Shown: positions 1-8,434 of the stretch, piece after piece
Layout: every line of letters starts with the position of its first letter
How positions within the stretch are numbered: position 1 is the first letter of the stretch
NCBI RefSeq assembly: GCF_000013745.1
Contig: NC_007925.1
Coordinates: 2,666,001 to 2,730,000 of the forward strand
DNA length: 64,000 nt
DNA from: Rhodopseudomonas_A palustris_F
GTDB taxonomy: Bacteria; Pseudomonadota; Alphaproteobacteria; Rhizobiales; Xanthobacteraceae
Reading direction: 5' to 3'
Notes under the pieces: model-generated
Told to the model about the DNA's origin: nothing
The model's input: only the letters and a program-made list of their open reading frames with translations
Database searches by the model: none
Program-made: the position numbers and the translations under genes

Positions 1-135
1 CACGTATTCGCGGTGACCGGCAAGGCCGACAGCGAGCCGTTGTTTCCGGACGCGCCGTTGCTCGCCGCCAACCGCCGCGTCACCATCACGCTGATGCGCG
101 AGAGCCCGCCGATGCCGCCGGGCTTGCAGCCGTAA
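1..135 (+). CDS. OmpA/MotB-family protein, C-terminal fragment
   Basis: An open frame enters from the left edge and stops with TAA at 133-135, giving 44 residues. It contains the stretch AANRRVTITLM, which resembles the end of an OmpA-type peptidoglycan-binding domain, followed by a proline-rich tail. In this lineage that combination fits the flagellar stator protein MotB, which anchors the motor to peptidoglycan in the periplasm. The domain match is read from a short motif only, and the choice of MotB over another OmpA-like lipoprotein is inference. The rest of the gene lies outside the window. Confidence 0.55.
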   Translation, partial: HVFAVTGKADSEPLFPDAPLLAANRRVTITLMRESPPMPPGLQP

Positions 136-257
136 CCGGCGATGGATGGTCCGATGCGGCGACGGCGCGCGCAAATGCTCGGCGCGGCCCAATGTCGGCT
201 TGCGAAAACCTGCGGCGGTGCTACTGCGCTCGCGATGACCAGCGGCGGAGGGCGGCA

Positions 258-1481
258 ATGACGCGAGTGCGAGTGGCGCTGATGGCGGCGGGACTGGTGG
301 CCAGCGCATCCTGCGGCGCGGCCAAGGCCGAGATTTCCGATGACGTGGTGCGGATCGGCGTGCTCAACGACATTTCCGGCGTGTTCCAGGACACCAACGG
401 CATGGGCTCGGTGGAGGCCGCGCGGATGGCGGCGGAAGATTTTGTCGCCGCCGGCGGCAAGGCCACCAAGGTCGAGATCGTCTACGCCGATCACCAGAAC
501 AAGCCCGATGTCGGCGCCGCGATCGCTCGCCGCTGGCTGGATATCGAGAAAGTCGACGCCATCGTCGACGTGCCGAATTCCTCGGTCGGCCTCGCGCTCA
601 ACGCGCTATTGCGCGGCAGCCGGATGACGTTTCTCGCCTCGACCACCGGGACCTCGGAACTGACCGGCAAAGAATGTTCGCCCAACACCATCCAATGGAC
701 CAACGATACCTGGGCCAGCGGCCACGCCACCGCGGCGGCGGCCATGGTCCGCGGCGGCCGCGACTGGTACTTCATCACGGTGAACTACGCGCTGGGGCAG
801 GGTATCGAGGCCGAAGCCAGCCGTTACATCGAAGGCCATGGCGGCCGGGTGCTGGGCTCCGCCAGGCATCCGCTCGGTACCTCGGACTACGCCTCGCTGC
901 TGTTGCAGGCGCAGGGCTCCGGGGCAAAGGTGATCGGTCTCGCCAATGCCGGCCCCGACACCATCAATGCGGTGAAGCAGGCCGGCGAATTCGGCCTGCG
1001 GCAACACGGCCAGACGCTGGTGGCGTTCATGATGGCGATCAACGACGTCCATGCCATGGGCTTGCCGGTGGCGCAGGGGCTGTTGCTGACCGAGAGCTTT
1101 TACTGGGATCTGAGCGACGACACCCGTGCCTTCGCCAGGCGCTTTGCGCAGCGGCCCGGGATCGGCGGCAAGATGCCGAGCGGCAATCAGGCGGGGGTCT
1201 ATGCCGCGACCTTGGCCTATCTCAACGCGGTGGCGGCGACCGGCAGCGACAATGCACAGGACGTGGTGCCGCAGCTGAAGACGCTGAAGGGGCACGACAA
1301 GTTATTCGGCGAGATCGCGATCCGCCCGGACGGCCGGGTGATCCATCCGATCTATCTGTTCGAGATCAAGACGCCGTCGGAATCGAAATATCCTTACGAC
1401 TACTACAAGCTGGTTTCGACGATTGCGCCCGCGCAGGCCTATCGGCCGCTGGCCGAGGGCGGCTGCCCGCTGGTGAAGTAG
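258..1481 (+). CDS. ABC transporter substrate-binding protein, branched-chain amino acid type
   Basis: This 407-residue protein has a Sec signal peptide (residues 1 to about 24, cleavage after AKA) followed by a leucine-binding-protein-like fold (periplasmic binding protein family 6), beginning VVRIGVLNDISGVFQDTNG. The family delivers amino acids, amides or aromatic acids to an ABC importer. The ATG at 258 has GGAGGG five bases upstream and starts a clean signal peptide; an upstream in-frame ATG at 192 would add 22 arginine- and cysteine-rich residues that break the signal and was rejected. No permease or ATPase gene lies next to it here, so its transporter must be outside the window or elsewhere. 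The ligand cannot be read from the sequence. Confidence 0.88.
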   Translation: MTRVRVALMAAGLVASASCGAAKAEISDDVVRIGVLNDISGVFQDTNGMGSVEAARMAAEDFVAAGGKATKVEIVYADHQNKPDVGAAIARRWLDIEKVDAIVDVPNSSVGLALNALLRGSRMTFLASTTGTSELTGKECSPNTIQWTNDTWASGHATAAAAMVRGGRDWYFITVNYALGQGIEAEASRYIEGHGGRVLGSARHPLGTSDYASLLLQAQGSGAKVIGLANAGPDTINAVKQAGEFGLRQHGQTLVAFMMAINDVHAMGLPVAQGLLLTESFYWDLSDDTRAFARRFAQRPGIGGKMPSGNQAGVYAATLAYLNAVAATGSDNAQDVVPQLKTLKGHDKLFGEIAIRPDGRVIHPIYLFEIKTPSESKYPYDYYKLVSTIAPAQAYRPLAEGGCPLVK

Positions 1482-1498
1482 TTATCCACAATGAAGCT

Positions 1499-1610
1499 GT
1501 CATTCCGGGGAGCGAGTTCGAAGAACGAGCAAGTCCGGACTCCATATCCCCTGCAGGGGTTATGGATTCCGGGCTCGCTCGCAGCGAAGCTGCTCGCGCC
1601 CCGGAATGAC
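1499..1610. repeat. Imperfect palindromic intergenic repeat (GTCATTCCGGGG type)
   Basis: The left end GTCATTCCGGGGAGCGAG is the near-perfect reverse complement of the right end CTCGCGCCCCGGAATGAC. An inner palindrome is centred on CCCCTGCAGGGG, so the 112 bases can fold into one long hairpin. It sits between the convergent binding-protein and ATPase genes, where it could end transcription from both sides. It looks like the dispersed intergenic repeats that are common in Bradyrhizobium and Rhodopseudomonas; that comparison is from memory. Confidence 0.75.
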
Positions 1611-1651
1611 GGCTCGTATTTGCGAAGCGCCTCCGACTAATTGGAGACGTG

Positions 1652-4228
1652 TTATCGCACGCCGCCATGGATCCGGTCGCGCCACAAAGGCTTGATCAGC
1701 TCGAGCCCGATCAGCATGGTGACCGCGGCGCCGAGCGTCAGCGCCAGATCGTCGGGATGCAGCGGGCCGAACTTGAACAGCTCGCGCGCCGCCGGCCACA
1801 GCAGCGACAGGCTGAGCACGCTGACCACCAGCACCAGCACCGCGACCAGCGTCAGGCTCGGCCGCCGCAGCGCCTCCCACAGCGAGGAACTGAACGAGCG
1901 GTTGACCAGGATCAGCCCGACGATCGACAGCACCAGCGCGAAGAAGGTCAGCGCGCGGATCTCGGTCTCCGGCATTCCCCGCGACTGCCCGATCGCGAAC
2001 ACGCCGATCACCAAGGCCAGCGCGAGGGCGCCCTGCAACAGCCCCCAGCCGATCAGCGCGCCGGAGAACAGCGGCTGCTCGGGATCGCGCGGCGGCCGCT
2101 GCATCACGTCCTTCTCCTCGGTCTCGGCCTCGAACACCAAAGAGCACACCGGATCGATGATCATTTCCAGAAACGCGATGTGGATCGGTCCGAGCAGGAT
2201 CGGATAGCCGAACAGCAGGGGGAACAGCGCGAGCCCCGCGATCGGCACGTGCACCGCGAAGATGAAGCCCATTGCCTTGCGCAGATTGTCGTAGATCCGC
2301 CGCCCCAGCCGCACCGCGCGCACGATCGAGGCGAAGTCGTCGTCGAGCAGCACGATCGAAGAGGCCTCGCGCGCAACGTCGGTGCCGCGGCCGCCCATCG
2401 CGATGCCGATATGCGCGGCCTTCAGCGACGGCGCGTCGTTGACGCCGTCGCCGGTCATCGCCACGATCTCGCCATCGGCCTTCAGCGCCTCGACGATGCG
2501 CAGCTTCTGCTCCGGCATGATCCGCGCGAACACGGTGGCGCTGCGCACCCGGGCGGCGAGCGCTGCGTCGTCCATCCGCGCCAGCGCGTCGCCGCTGACG
2601 CAATCGTCGGCCGCGAGCCCGGCGCTGCGCGCGATCGCCCTTGCGGTCGCCGGATAATCGCCGGTGATCATCACCACGCGGATGCCGGCACTGCGGCAAT
2701 CCTTCACCGCGGCGGGCACCGCGTCGCGCAGCGGATCGGCGAGCCCGACCAGGCCCAGGAATTCAAAATCGAAGTCGCGTTGCGACGCCGGCCATTGTTC
2801 GCCGGTGAACGCGGCGCGGGCGACGCCGAGCACGCGCAATCCGGCTTCGGCCATCGCGTCGATCTGCGGCGCCAAGCGCGCGCGTTGTGCGTCGTCGAGC
2901 CGGCATAGCGTGGCGATGGCCTCCGGCGCGCCCTTGGCGGCGACCACGGAATGGCCGTCGCCGCCGTCCCAGCCTTGCGACATCGCCAACAGATCGGGGC
3001 GCAGGCCATAGCTCTGCACCGGCTTGCGGCCGATCTGGCGCTGCGTGAAGGAGGCGGGCAGCGTCGCCTTGCCGAGCTCGTGAAACGCCACATCCATCGG
3101 ATCGAACGGATCGGGCGCCGCCGCCAGCACACCGGCCTGCAACAACCCGCTGAACGCCGCAGGCAATGCGACTGTCGTCGCCGATGCGTCGGGGCGTAGC
3201 GCCGCGCCGTCCGGCAGCCGCAATTCCACGATCGACATCTTGTTCTTGGTCAGCGTGCCGGTCTTGTCGGTGCACAGCACGGTGGCGGAGCCGAGCGTTT
3301 CGATCGACGCCGCGCGCCTGGTCAGCACCCGGGCCTGCGAGATCCGCCAGGCGCCCATCGCCATGAACACGGTGAGCACCACGGGAAACTCTTCCGGCAG
3401 CATCGACATGCCGATGGTGATGCCGGCCAGCACCGCGTCGAGCCAGCTGCCGCGCAGCGTGCCGTACAGCACCACGGCGAGCAGGCTGACCGCGCCGCCG
3501 ACGATGCCGAACACCCGCACCAGCCGCCTGGTCTGCGCCTGCAGCCGTGGCGCCTCGGTCTTCAATGCGCCGAGCGATTGGCCGATCTTGCCGATCTCGC
3601 TGTGCGCGCCGATCGCCACCACCTCGGCGACGCCGGCGCCACGCACCACCAAGGATCCGGAGAAGACGTAAGGCAGGTCGTCGCCGCCCGGACGGTGGAT
3701 CTCGGACGACGCGCCATCGGCCGTGGCGAGCTTGCGCACCGGCACCGATTCGCCGGTCAACAGCGACTCGTCGGTCTGCATGTCCTGGCTTTGCAACAGC
3801 GCCGCGTCGGCCGGCACCCGGTCGCCCTCGGACAACACGATCAGATCGCCGCGTACCACCTCGCGGCCGGCGATGCGTTGCCGCGCGCCGCCGCGGATCA
3901 CCAGCGCGCGCGGGCTGGTGAGGTCGCGCAACGCTTCCAGCACGCGCTCGGTGCGGGTTTCCTGCACCACGGTGATCACCACCGAGAGGCTGGCGAAGCA
4001 CAACAGGATCAGCGCCTCTTTCAGATCGCCGAGCGCCAGATAGACCACGCCGCCGCCGATCAACAGCGCCAGCATCGGCTCGCGCAGCACCTCGAGCACG
4101 ATGCGAAACGGGGTGCGGCGATCGGGGCGGGGCAGTTCGTTGAAGCCCTCGGCGGCCTGGCGGGCGCGCACCGCGGCGGCGTCGAGACCGCGCAGCGCGG
4201 CGGGAGGCGGGGAGGCGGTGTCGGACAT
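1652..4228 (-). CDS. P2-type cation-transporting ATPase
   Basis: The 858-residue membrane pump shows all P-type ATPase parts in order: an N-terminal cation ATPase domain, a first TM pair (about 50-90), the actuator motif TGES (158-161), a TM4 motif PEEFP (278-282), the phosphorylated aspartate in DKTGTLT (D321), the hinge GDGVND (about 593-598) and a C-terminal block of TM helices. The layout is that of P2 (Ca2+-ATPase-like) pumps. The usual PEGLP of TM4 reads PEEFP, which I recall from a bacterial subfamily of unsettled ion specificity, so calcium transport should not be assumed. AAAGGA lies just upstream of the ATG. It is transcribed in the same direction as the hsp20 gene upstream, but 242 bases separate them. 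Confidence 0.92.
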   Translation of the reverse strand: MSDTASPPPAALRGLDAAAVRARQAAEGFNELPRPDRRTPFRIVLEVLREPMLALLIGGGVVYLALGDLKEALILLCFASLSVVITVVQETRTERVLEALRDLTSPRALVIRGGARQRIAGREVVRGDLIVLSEGDRVPADAALLQSQDMQTDESLLTGESVPVRKLATADGASSEIHRPGGDDLPYVFSGSLVVRGAGVAEVVAIGAHSEIGKIGQSLGALKTEAPRLQAQTRRLVRVFGIVGGAVSLLAVVLYGTLRGSWLDAVLAGITIGMSMLPEEFPVVLTVFMAMGAWRISQARVLTRRAASIETLGSATVLCTDKTGTLTKNKMSIVELRLPDGAALRPDASATTVALPAAFSGLLQAGVLAAAPDPFDPMDVAFHELGKATLPASFTQRQIGRKPVQSYGLRPDLLAMSQGWDGGDGHSVVAAKGAPEAIATLCRLDDAQRARLAPQIDAMAEAGLRVLGVARAAFTGEQWPASQRDFDFEFLGLVGLADPLRDAVPAAVKDCRSAGIRVVMITGDYPATARAIARSAGLAADDCVSGDALARMDDAALAARVRSATVFARIMPEQKLRIVEALKADGEIVAMTGDGVNDAPSLKAAHIGIAMGGRGTDVAREASSIVLLDDDFASIVRAVRLGRRIYDNLRKAMGFIFAVHVPIAGLALFPLLFGYPILLGPIHIAFLEMIIDPVCSLVFEAETEEKDVMQRPPRDPEQPLFSGALIGWGLLQGALALALVIGVFAIGQSRGMPETEIRALTFFALVLSIVGLILVNRSFSSSLWEALRRPSLTLVAVLVLVVSVLSLSLLWPAARELFKFGPLHPDDLALTLGAAVTMLIGLELIKPLWRDRIHGGVR

Positions 4229-4470
4229 CGGGCGTCCTTTGCGGCGATCGCGCCCTCGGGTATCGGCGGATCGCCGCGCCGACGCAATGGCGGCGTTTGG
4301 TCGCGCTCGAGCGCGACGCGGCTGCCGCGCACCGTCGGCCCGACTGGATGAGCAAAGCGTGGTGGTAGGGGGCGACCTGATCGGCCAGGACTGATCGCCG
4401 AGGCCTTGCGGCGCGTGAAGGGGGCGCCACCGGGAGCGCGGACGCTTCCGGTGGCTTGGTCGCTTGTGGC

Positions 4471-4977
4471 TCAGGCCTGGCTGGTGATCGCGATCTTTTT
4501 CGACTTGGTGACGGCGCGTTCGGTCTTCGGCAGCGTTACCGTCAATACGCCGTTCTTGAACGCCGCGGTGACCTTGTCCTCGGCAACCTCGTAGTCCAGC
4601 GGGATCCGGCGCTCGAAGCGGCCGTAGAACCGCTCGGTGAATTGCCGGTCCTTGTCGTTGGTCTCCGAGGTCTTCTCGCCGCGCAGCGTCAGCGTGCCGT
4701 CGTCGAGCAGCACCTCGATGTCCTTCTCCTCGAGACCGGGCACGTCGGCGGTGATCTTCAGCTCCTTCTCGGTGTCGCTGATGTCCAGCTTCGGCCAGGC
4801 GCCGCCGAGCGGGGCGAGCCGGCCGAATGACGTCGGTACGTCGAAGCCGCGAAATGCGTCGTCGAACAGACGGTTCATCTCCCGATGCAGCGAGAGAAAC
4901 GGATTGGCCTCGTCGTCGAAGCGGGCGAGCGGCTGCGCGTTGCCGCGGCTCCAGGGAATGATGTCGCGCATGTTCAT
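4471..4977 (-). CDS. Hsp20/alpha-crystallin family small heat-shock protein
   Basis: This 168-residue cytoplasmic chaperone has an alpha-crystallin domain from about residue 50 to 150. It includes the strands KLDISDTEKELKITADVPG and GEKTSETNDKDRQFTERFYG, and the conserved FKNGVLTVTLPK near the end. Such proteins hold unfolding proteins without ATP. I chose the ATG at 4977, because GGAGG (4983-4987) lies five bases upstream; the next in-frame ATG upstream (4989) overlaps that ribosome site. A second ATG at 4971 is possible. The leader carries two palindromes (see 5008-5052). Confidence 0.9.
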   Translation of the reverse strand: MNMRDIIPWSRGNAQPLARFDDEANPFLSLHREMNRLFDDAFRGFDVPTSFGRLAPLGGAWPKLDISDTEKELKITADVPGLEEKDIEVLLDDGTLTLRGEKTSETNDKDRQFTERFYGRFERRIPLDYEVAEDKVTAAFKNGVLTVTLPKTERAVTKSKKIAITSQA

Positions 4978-5007
4978 GGAAGCCTCCATTCGTCTAGTGC
5001 GAACTCG

Positions 5008-5052
5008 GGTAACACTTGTTACCTCGGATAGTTACGCTCCCCGCGCCATGCG
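5008..5052 (-). promoter_or_regulatory. Palindromes in the hsp20 leader
   Basis: GGTAACACTTGTTACC (5008-5023) is a perfect 16-base palindrome about 30 bases upstream of the hsp20 start. Next to it, CCCCGC and GCGGGG pair around a short loop (about 5039-5052). These could be an operator or leader hairpins. Rhizobial hsp20 genes often carry a ROSE-type RNA thermometer, but I do not see its usual TTGCT element pairing with the ribosome site, so I do not call one. Confidence 0.4.
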
Positions 5053-5205
5053 GGGCGCTGCCGTTGAGTTGGGATGCGCTGGCGGGGTGTCAATGGCGGC
5101 TGCCGCAACTACGCGAAAAAAATTTCAGCGGCGGTCTTGAAGGCTGCGATCGGCCGTCTAATTCTTGCGGCGTCCCGTTTGAAAGGAGCAGTTCGGGAGG
5201 ATATC

Positions 5206-5619
5206 ATGAGCCTGACAAACTTTGAGACCCCTACGCCGGCAGCCCCGGCTACCGTTCTGGCGTTCCCGGATCCGGCCGCCGGTATCAGCGATCCCGAAGC
5301 GGTGCTACGCGCGCCGTCATTGTCGCGGTCCGAGAAGCGCGCCACGCTGTCGTCCTGGGCCTCCGACGCCCACGCGGTGGACTCCAAGCCGTGGCTGCGG
5401 CTTATTCCCGGCCGCGACCAGCCGGTGGCGCTGGCGTCGATCCTCGAGGCACTGCGGCGTCTCGACGACGATCCCGATCCGCCGCCGAAGGGCGGCATGG
5501 CGATCCGGCTGGAGGACGTGCGGCGCCGCACTCAGGTGGCGGCCGACGCCTGCAACCGGCAGCGATTGGCACGTCGATCGATCGGGAGGCGGCATGATTT
5601 GGCAGGACGCTACGTTTGA
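5206..5619 (+). CDS. Conserved hypothetical protein, first of an overlapping small-gene pair
   Basis: This 137-residue soluble protein matches no family I know. It has an acidic, proline- and alanine-rich N-terminus, a central stretch (ASILEALRRLDDDPDPPPKG) and an arginine-rich C-terminus. The start at 5206 is supported by GGGAGG six bases upstream; longer in-frame starts have no such site. It overlaps the next gene by 26 bases in another frame, which suggests co-translation. The function is unknown. Confidence 0.7.
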   Translation: MSLTNFETPTPAAPATVLAFPDPAAGISDPEAVLRAPSLSRSEKRATLSSWASDAHAVDSKPWLRLIPGRDQPVALASILEALRRLDDDPDPPPKGGMAIRLEDVRRRTQVAADACNRQRLARRSIGRRHDLAGRYV

Positions 5620-5791
5620 TCCATCGCGCTGCCCTAATTGCGGCATGCGGATGCGGCTGTCGCGGGTCGAACCGCGGCCGGTCGGGTTCGCCCACGAATT
5701 CGACCGCCACATCTATCGCTGCTTCAATTGCGACAATGTCAGCCGGTTCGTGGTCGATCGCCGCGCCCAGCCCGAGCAAATGACCGCCTGA
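5594..5791 (+). CDS. Small CxxC/CxxC (zinc-ribbon-like) protein
   Basis: A 65-residue protein with two CxxC knuckles, CPNCGMRM (cysteines near 13 and 16) and YRCFNCDN (near 43 and 46), a spacing typical of a four-cysteine zinc ribbon. GGGAGG sits five bases before the ATG, inside the preceding gene, so it is probably translated in its own right and not an accidental frame. It ends at TGA 5789-5791, immediately followed by a near copy of the last 15 bases. The partner and target are unknown. Confidence 0.65.
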   Translation: MIWQDATFDPSRCPNCGMRMRLSRVEPRPVGFAHEFDRHIYRCFNCDNVSRFVVDRRAQPEQMTA

Positions 5792-5815
5792 GCAATGACC
5801 GCCTGAGCGGCGTCG

Positions 5816-6937
5816 TCAGGACGCCGCCTGGTCGGGCTGATCCACGCCGGTTGCGTCGGAGGAGGGCGCTGCGGCCTCTGCAGACGCCGCCGTGCGGCCG
5901 TCATGGTCGCGGGCGGCGAGCTGCCGCAGCGCCACCACTTCGCGCATCCATTGCCGCTTCGATTGCGCCGGGAAGCCGCCCCACACCGCGCCGGCCGGCA
6001 CGTTGCTGTACACCGTGGAGCGCGACGCCAGCATCGCGCCCTTGCCGATGGTGATGTGCGGGATGACGCCGGTGCGGGCGCCCAGCACGGCGAAGTCTTC
6101 CACCGTGACGCTGCCGCTGAGGCCGGATTGCGCGACGATGATGCAGTGCCGGCCGATCACGCAATTGTGCCCGATCTGGCAGAGATTATCGATCTTGGTG
6201 CCCTGGCCGATCACGGTGTCGCGCATGCCGCCGCGATCGATATTGCTGCCGGCGCCGATCTCGACGTCGTCGTGGATCACCACACGGCCGATCTGCGGCA
6301 CTTTGGTATGGCCGTTCGCGCTGGAGATATAGCCGAAGCCGTCCTGCCCGATCTGGCTGCCGGGATGCACGATGACGCGGTCGCCGATTTCACTGTGGGT
6401 CACGGTGCAGCCGGCGCCGATCGCGCAGTCGGCGCCGATTTTGACATGCGGGCCGATCACCGCATTGGCGCCGATCAGCGAGCCTTTGCCGATCTCGGCG
6501 CGCGGCCCGATCACCGCGCCGGGGTCGACGGTGACGCCCGCCGCCAGCTTCGCGGAAGGGTGCACGACGGCGCCCGGCGCAACGCCGAGCGTGCCGAACA
6601 GCGACGTCGGGCGCAGCGCGCTGGGGTAGAGCCGCCGCGCCACCGCGACGAAGGCCTCGTAGGGTTTCGCGATCCGCAGCACCGCGACGCTCTCCGGGGC
6701 GAGGTGGGCGAAGCGCTCGGTGGTCAGCACCGCGCCGGCCTGGGTGGCCGCCAGCACGCCGGCATATTTGGTTTCCGCGATGAAGCTGAGATCGGCGATG
6801 CCGGCGCGGTCGAGCGGCGCGAGATCGCTGATCGCGCGCGACAGGTCGGCGCCGTCGCGCGGCGTCGCCCCGGTCAGCGCGACGATGTCGCCGACGCTGA
6901 GGCCGACCGCGTCGAGGAAGAAACCGCTTTCGCTCAT
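5816..6937 (-). CDS. lpxD: LpxD-family UDP-3-O-acylglucosamine N-acyltransferase
   Basis: LpxD transfers a 3-hydroxyacyl chain from acyl carrier protein to UDP-3-O-acylglucosamine in lipid A synthesis at the cytoplasmic face. The 373-residue protein has the uridine-binding N-terminal domain (about 1-110), a long left-handed beta-helix of hexapeptide repeats (about 115-320) and a C-terminal helix. The likely catalytic histidine is in CQIGHNCVIG. About 30 alanine- and serine-rich residues extend the C-terminus. I chose the ATG at 6937 because GAGGA lies seven bases upstream. It directly follows moaC and is not in a fabZ-lpxA-lpxB cluster, so it may be a second copy with a different acyl preference. 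Confidence 0.85.
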   Translation of the reverse strand: MSESGFFLDAVGLSVGDIVALTGATPRDGADLSRAISDLAPLDRAGIADLSFIAETKYAGVLAATQAGAVLTTERFAHLAPESVAVLRIAKPYEAFVAVARRLYPSALRPTSLFGTLGVAPGAVVHPSAKLAAGVTVDPGAVIGPRAEIGKGSLIGANAVIGPHVKIGADCAIGAGCTVTHSEIGDRVIVHPGSQIGQDGFGYISSANGHTKVPQIGRVVIHDDVEIGAGSNIDRGGMRDTVIGQGTKIDNLCQIGHNCVIGRHCIIVAQSGLSGSVTVEDFAVLGARTGVIPHITIGKGAMLASRSTVYSNVPAGAVWGGFPAQSKRQWMREVVALRQLAARDHDGRTAASAEAAAPSSDATGVDQPDQAAS

Positions 6938-6978
6938 GTCGTTTCCTCGCGCCTGTTCGCCGCCGCGAGGCCCCGCGG

Positions 6979-7551
6979 TCATGACGTGGCCGACGTTGCC
7001 TTGCCGCGGCTTGCCTTGCCGCGTTGGCTCTTATCGCGGTCGTTCGTGACCAAGTAGTGTCCGGACTTGCCGCCCTTTTTCTCGACCAGGTGAATATCCT
7101 GGATCGAGACGCCGCGCTCGACCGCCTTGATCATATCGTAGATCGTCAGGCACGTCACCGATACGGCGGTCAGCGCCTCCATTTCGACCCCGGTCGGGCC
7201 GGTCACGGTGACGCTGGCGCGCACCCGGCAGCCCGGCAGTTTGGTGTCCGGCTCGATCTCCACCGTCACCTTCGACAGCGCCAGCGGGTGGCACAACGGA
7301 ATCAGATCCGCGGTGCGCTTCGCCGCCATGATGCCGGCGATCCGTGCGGTGCCGAGCACGTCGCCCTTCTTGGCGTTGCCGCTGCGGATCAAAGCCAGCG
7401 TCGCCTTGCTCATCACCACGCTGCCCGCGGCCACCGCGGTGCGTTCGGTGTCGGGCTTTGCCGAGACGTCGACCATCCAGGCCTCGCCGCTTTCGCCGAT
7501 ATGGGTGAGGGCGGGCTGTTCGGCGGGAGTCTGTTTGTTTTTCTTGGCCAT
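6979..7551 (-). CDS. moaC: Cyclic pyranopterin monophosphate synthase MoaC
   Basis: MoaC converts the GTP-derived intermediate made by MoaA into cyclic pyranopterin monophosphate, the first stable molybdenum cofactor precursor. The 190-residue protein has the family blocks KRTADLIPLCHPLALSKV and GVEMEALTAVSVTCLTIYDM with the following lysine. It has a lysine-rich N-terminal extension and a basic tail after the core. It lies 56 bases downstream of trpC on the same strand; trpC-moaC linkage is common in rhizobia and relatives. A hairpin occupies the gap. Confidence 0.93.
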   Translation of the reverse strand: MAKKNKQTPAEQPALTHIGESGEAWMVDVSAKPDTERTAVAAGSVVMSKATLALIRSGNAKKGDVLGTARIAGIMAAKRTADLIPLCHPLALSKVTVEIEPDTKLPGCRVRASVTVTGPTGVEMEALTAVSVTCLTIYDMIKAVERGVSIQDIHLVEKKGGKSGHYLVTNDRDKSQRGKASRGKATSATS

Positions 7552-7564
7552 GACTGTTCCTTAA

Positions 7565-7584
7565 CCCTCCCCCTCAGGGGAGGG
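7565..7584 (-). terminator. GC-rich hairpin between trpC and moaC
   Basis: CCCTCCCC and GGGGAGGG form a perfect eight-base stem around a four-base loop in the 56-base gap. No T-run follows on either strand, so it may weaken read-through or stabilise RNA ends instead of acting as a full intrinsic terminator. It resembles the arms of the repeat at 36548-36630. Confidence 0.4.
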
Positions 7585-7607
7585 TGGCGGGGCGACGTTG
7601 TATGTCA

Positions 7608-8426
7608 CTACCGCGTTCCGGTGGTACGAAGCGAGTCCCGCGCCAGCAGCGTCCGCGTCGCCGCGGCGACGTCGTGCTGCCGCATCAGGCTTTCGCCGAC
7701 CAGGAAGGTCGCAATGCCGACCCGTTCAAGCCGGGCGATGTCGGCGGGCGCAAAGATGCCGCTTTCGCCGACCATCAGCCGGTCGGCGGGAATCAGCGGC
7801 GCCAAGGCTTCGCTGGTCGCCAGCGTGACCTCGAAGCTGCGCAGATTGCGGTTGTTGACGCCGATCATCGGCGAGCGAAGTTTCAACGCGCGCTCGAGTT
7901 CGTCGCGGTTGTGGATCTCGATCAGCACGTCCATGCCAAGCGCGATCGCGGCATCCTCGATGTCTTGCGCCGCGGCATCGTCGAGTGCCGCCATGATGAT
8001 CAGGATGCAGTCGGCGCCATGGGCGCGGGCTTCCACCACCTGATAGGTGTCGAACATGAAATCCTTGCGCAGCACCGGCAGCGTCACCGCGGCGCGCGCC
8101 GCGACGAGATAATCGAGGCTGCCCTGGAACGACGGCGTGTCGGTCAACACCGACAGGCAGGCGGCGCCGCCTTGCTGATAGGCCTTGGCGAGCGCCGGCG
8201 GATCGAAATCGGCGCGGATCAGGCCTTTCGACGGCGAGGCCTTCTTGATCTCGGCGATCAGCGCGGTGTCGCCGCCGGCGAGTTTTTCGCGGATCGCTGC
8301 GACGAAGCCGCGCGGCGGCGAGGCGGTCTTCGCCGCGGCCGCCAGTTCGGCGAGCGGCCGCGCGCGCTTGGCGGCCGCGATTTCCTCGCGCTTATAGGCT
8401 TCGATCTTGGTCAGGATGTCGGACAT
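7608..8426 (-). CDS. trpC: Indole-3-glycerol phosphate synthase
   Basis: TrpC closes the indole ring of tryptophan: CdRP becomes indole-3-glycerol phosphate with loss of CO2 and water. The 272-residue TIM barrel shows the expected motifs [11 protein letters not shown] (catalytic lysine, phosphate contact), [11 protein letters not shown] and [11 protein letters not shown], and the late GESGI phosphate site. The start is the ATG at 8426, eight bases after the trpD stop, giving the normal family length; the frame stays open upstream inside trpD and that part is a shadow. It is a separate gene, not fused to trpF. Confidence 0.96.
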
Positions 8427-8434
8427 GCCAATCC

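Noticed and set aside
2763..4430. A 555-residue frame on the same strand as the P-type ATPase in another phase
   Set aside because: Its product is dominated by arginine, with none of the ATPase motifs; the real gene runs in the other phase with all motifs in order.
4978..5060. ROSE RNA thermometer for hsp20
   Set aside because: Hairpins exist, but the TTGCT-type element pairing with the ribosome site is not seen.
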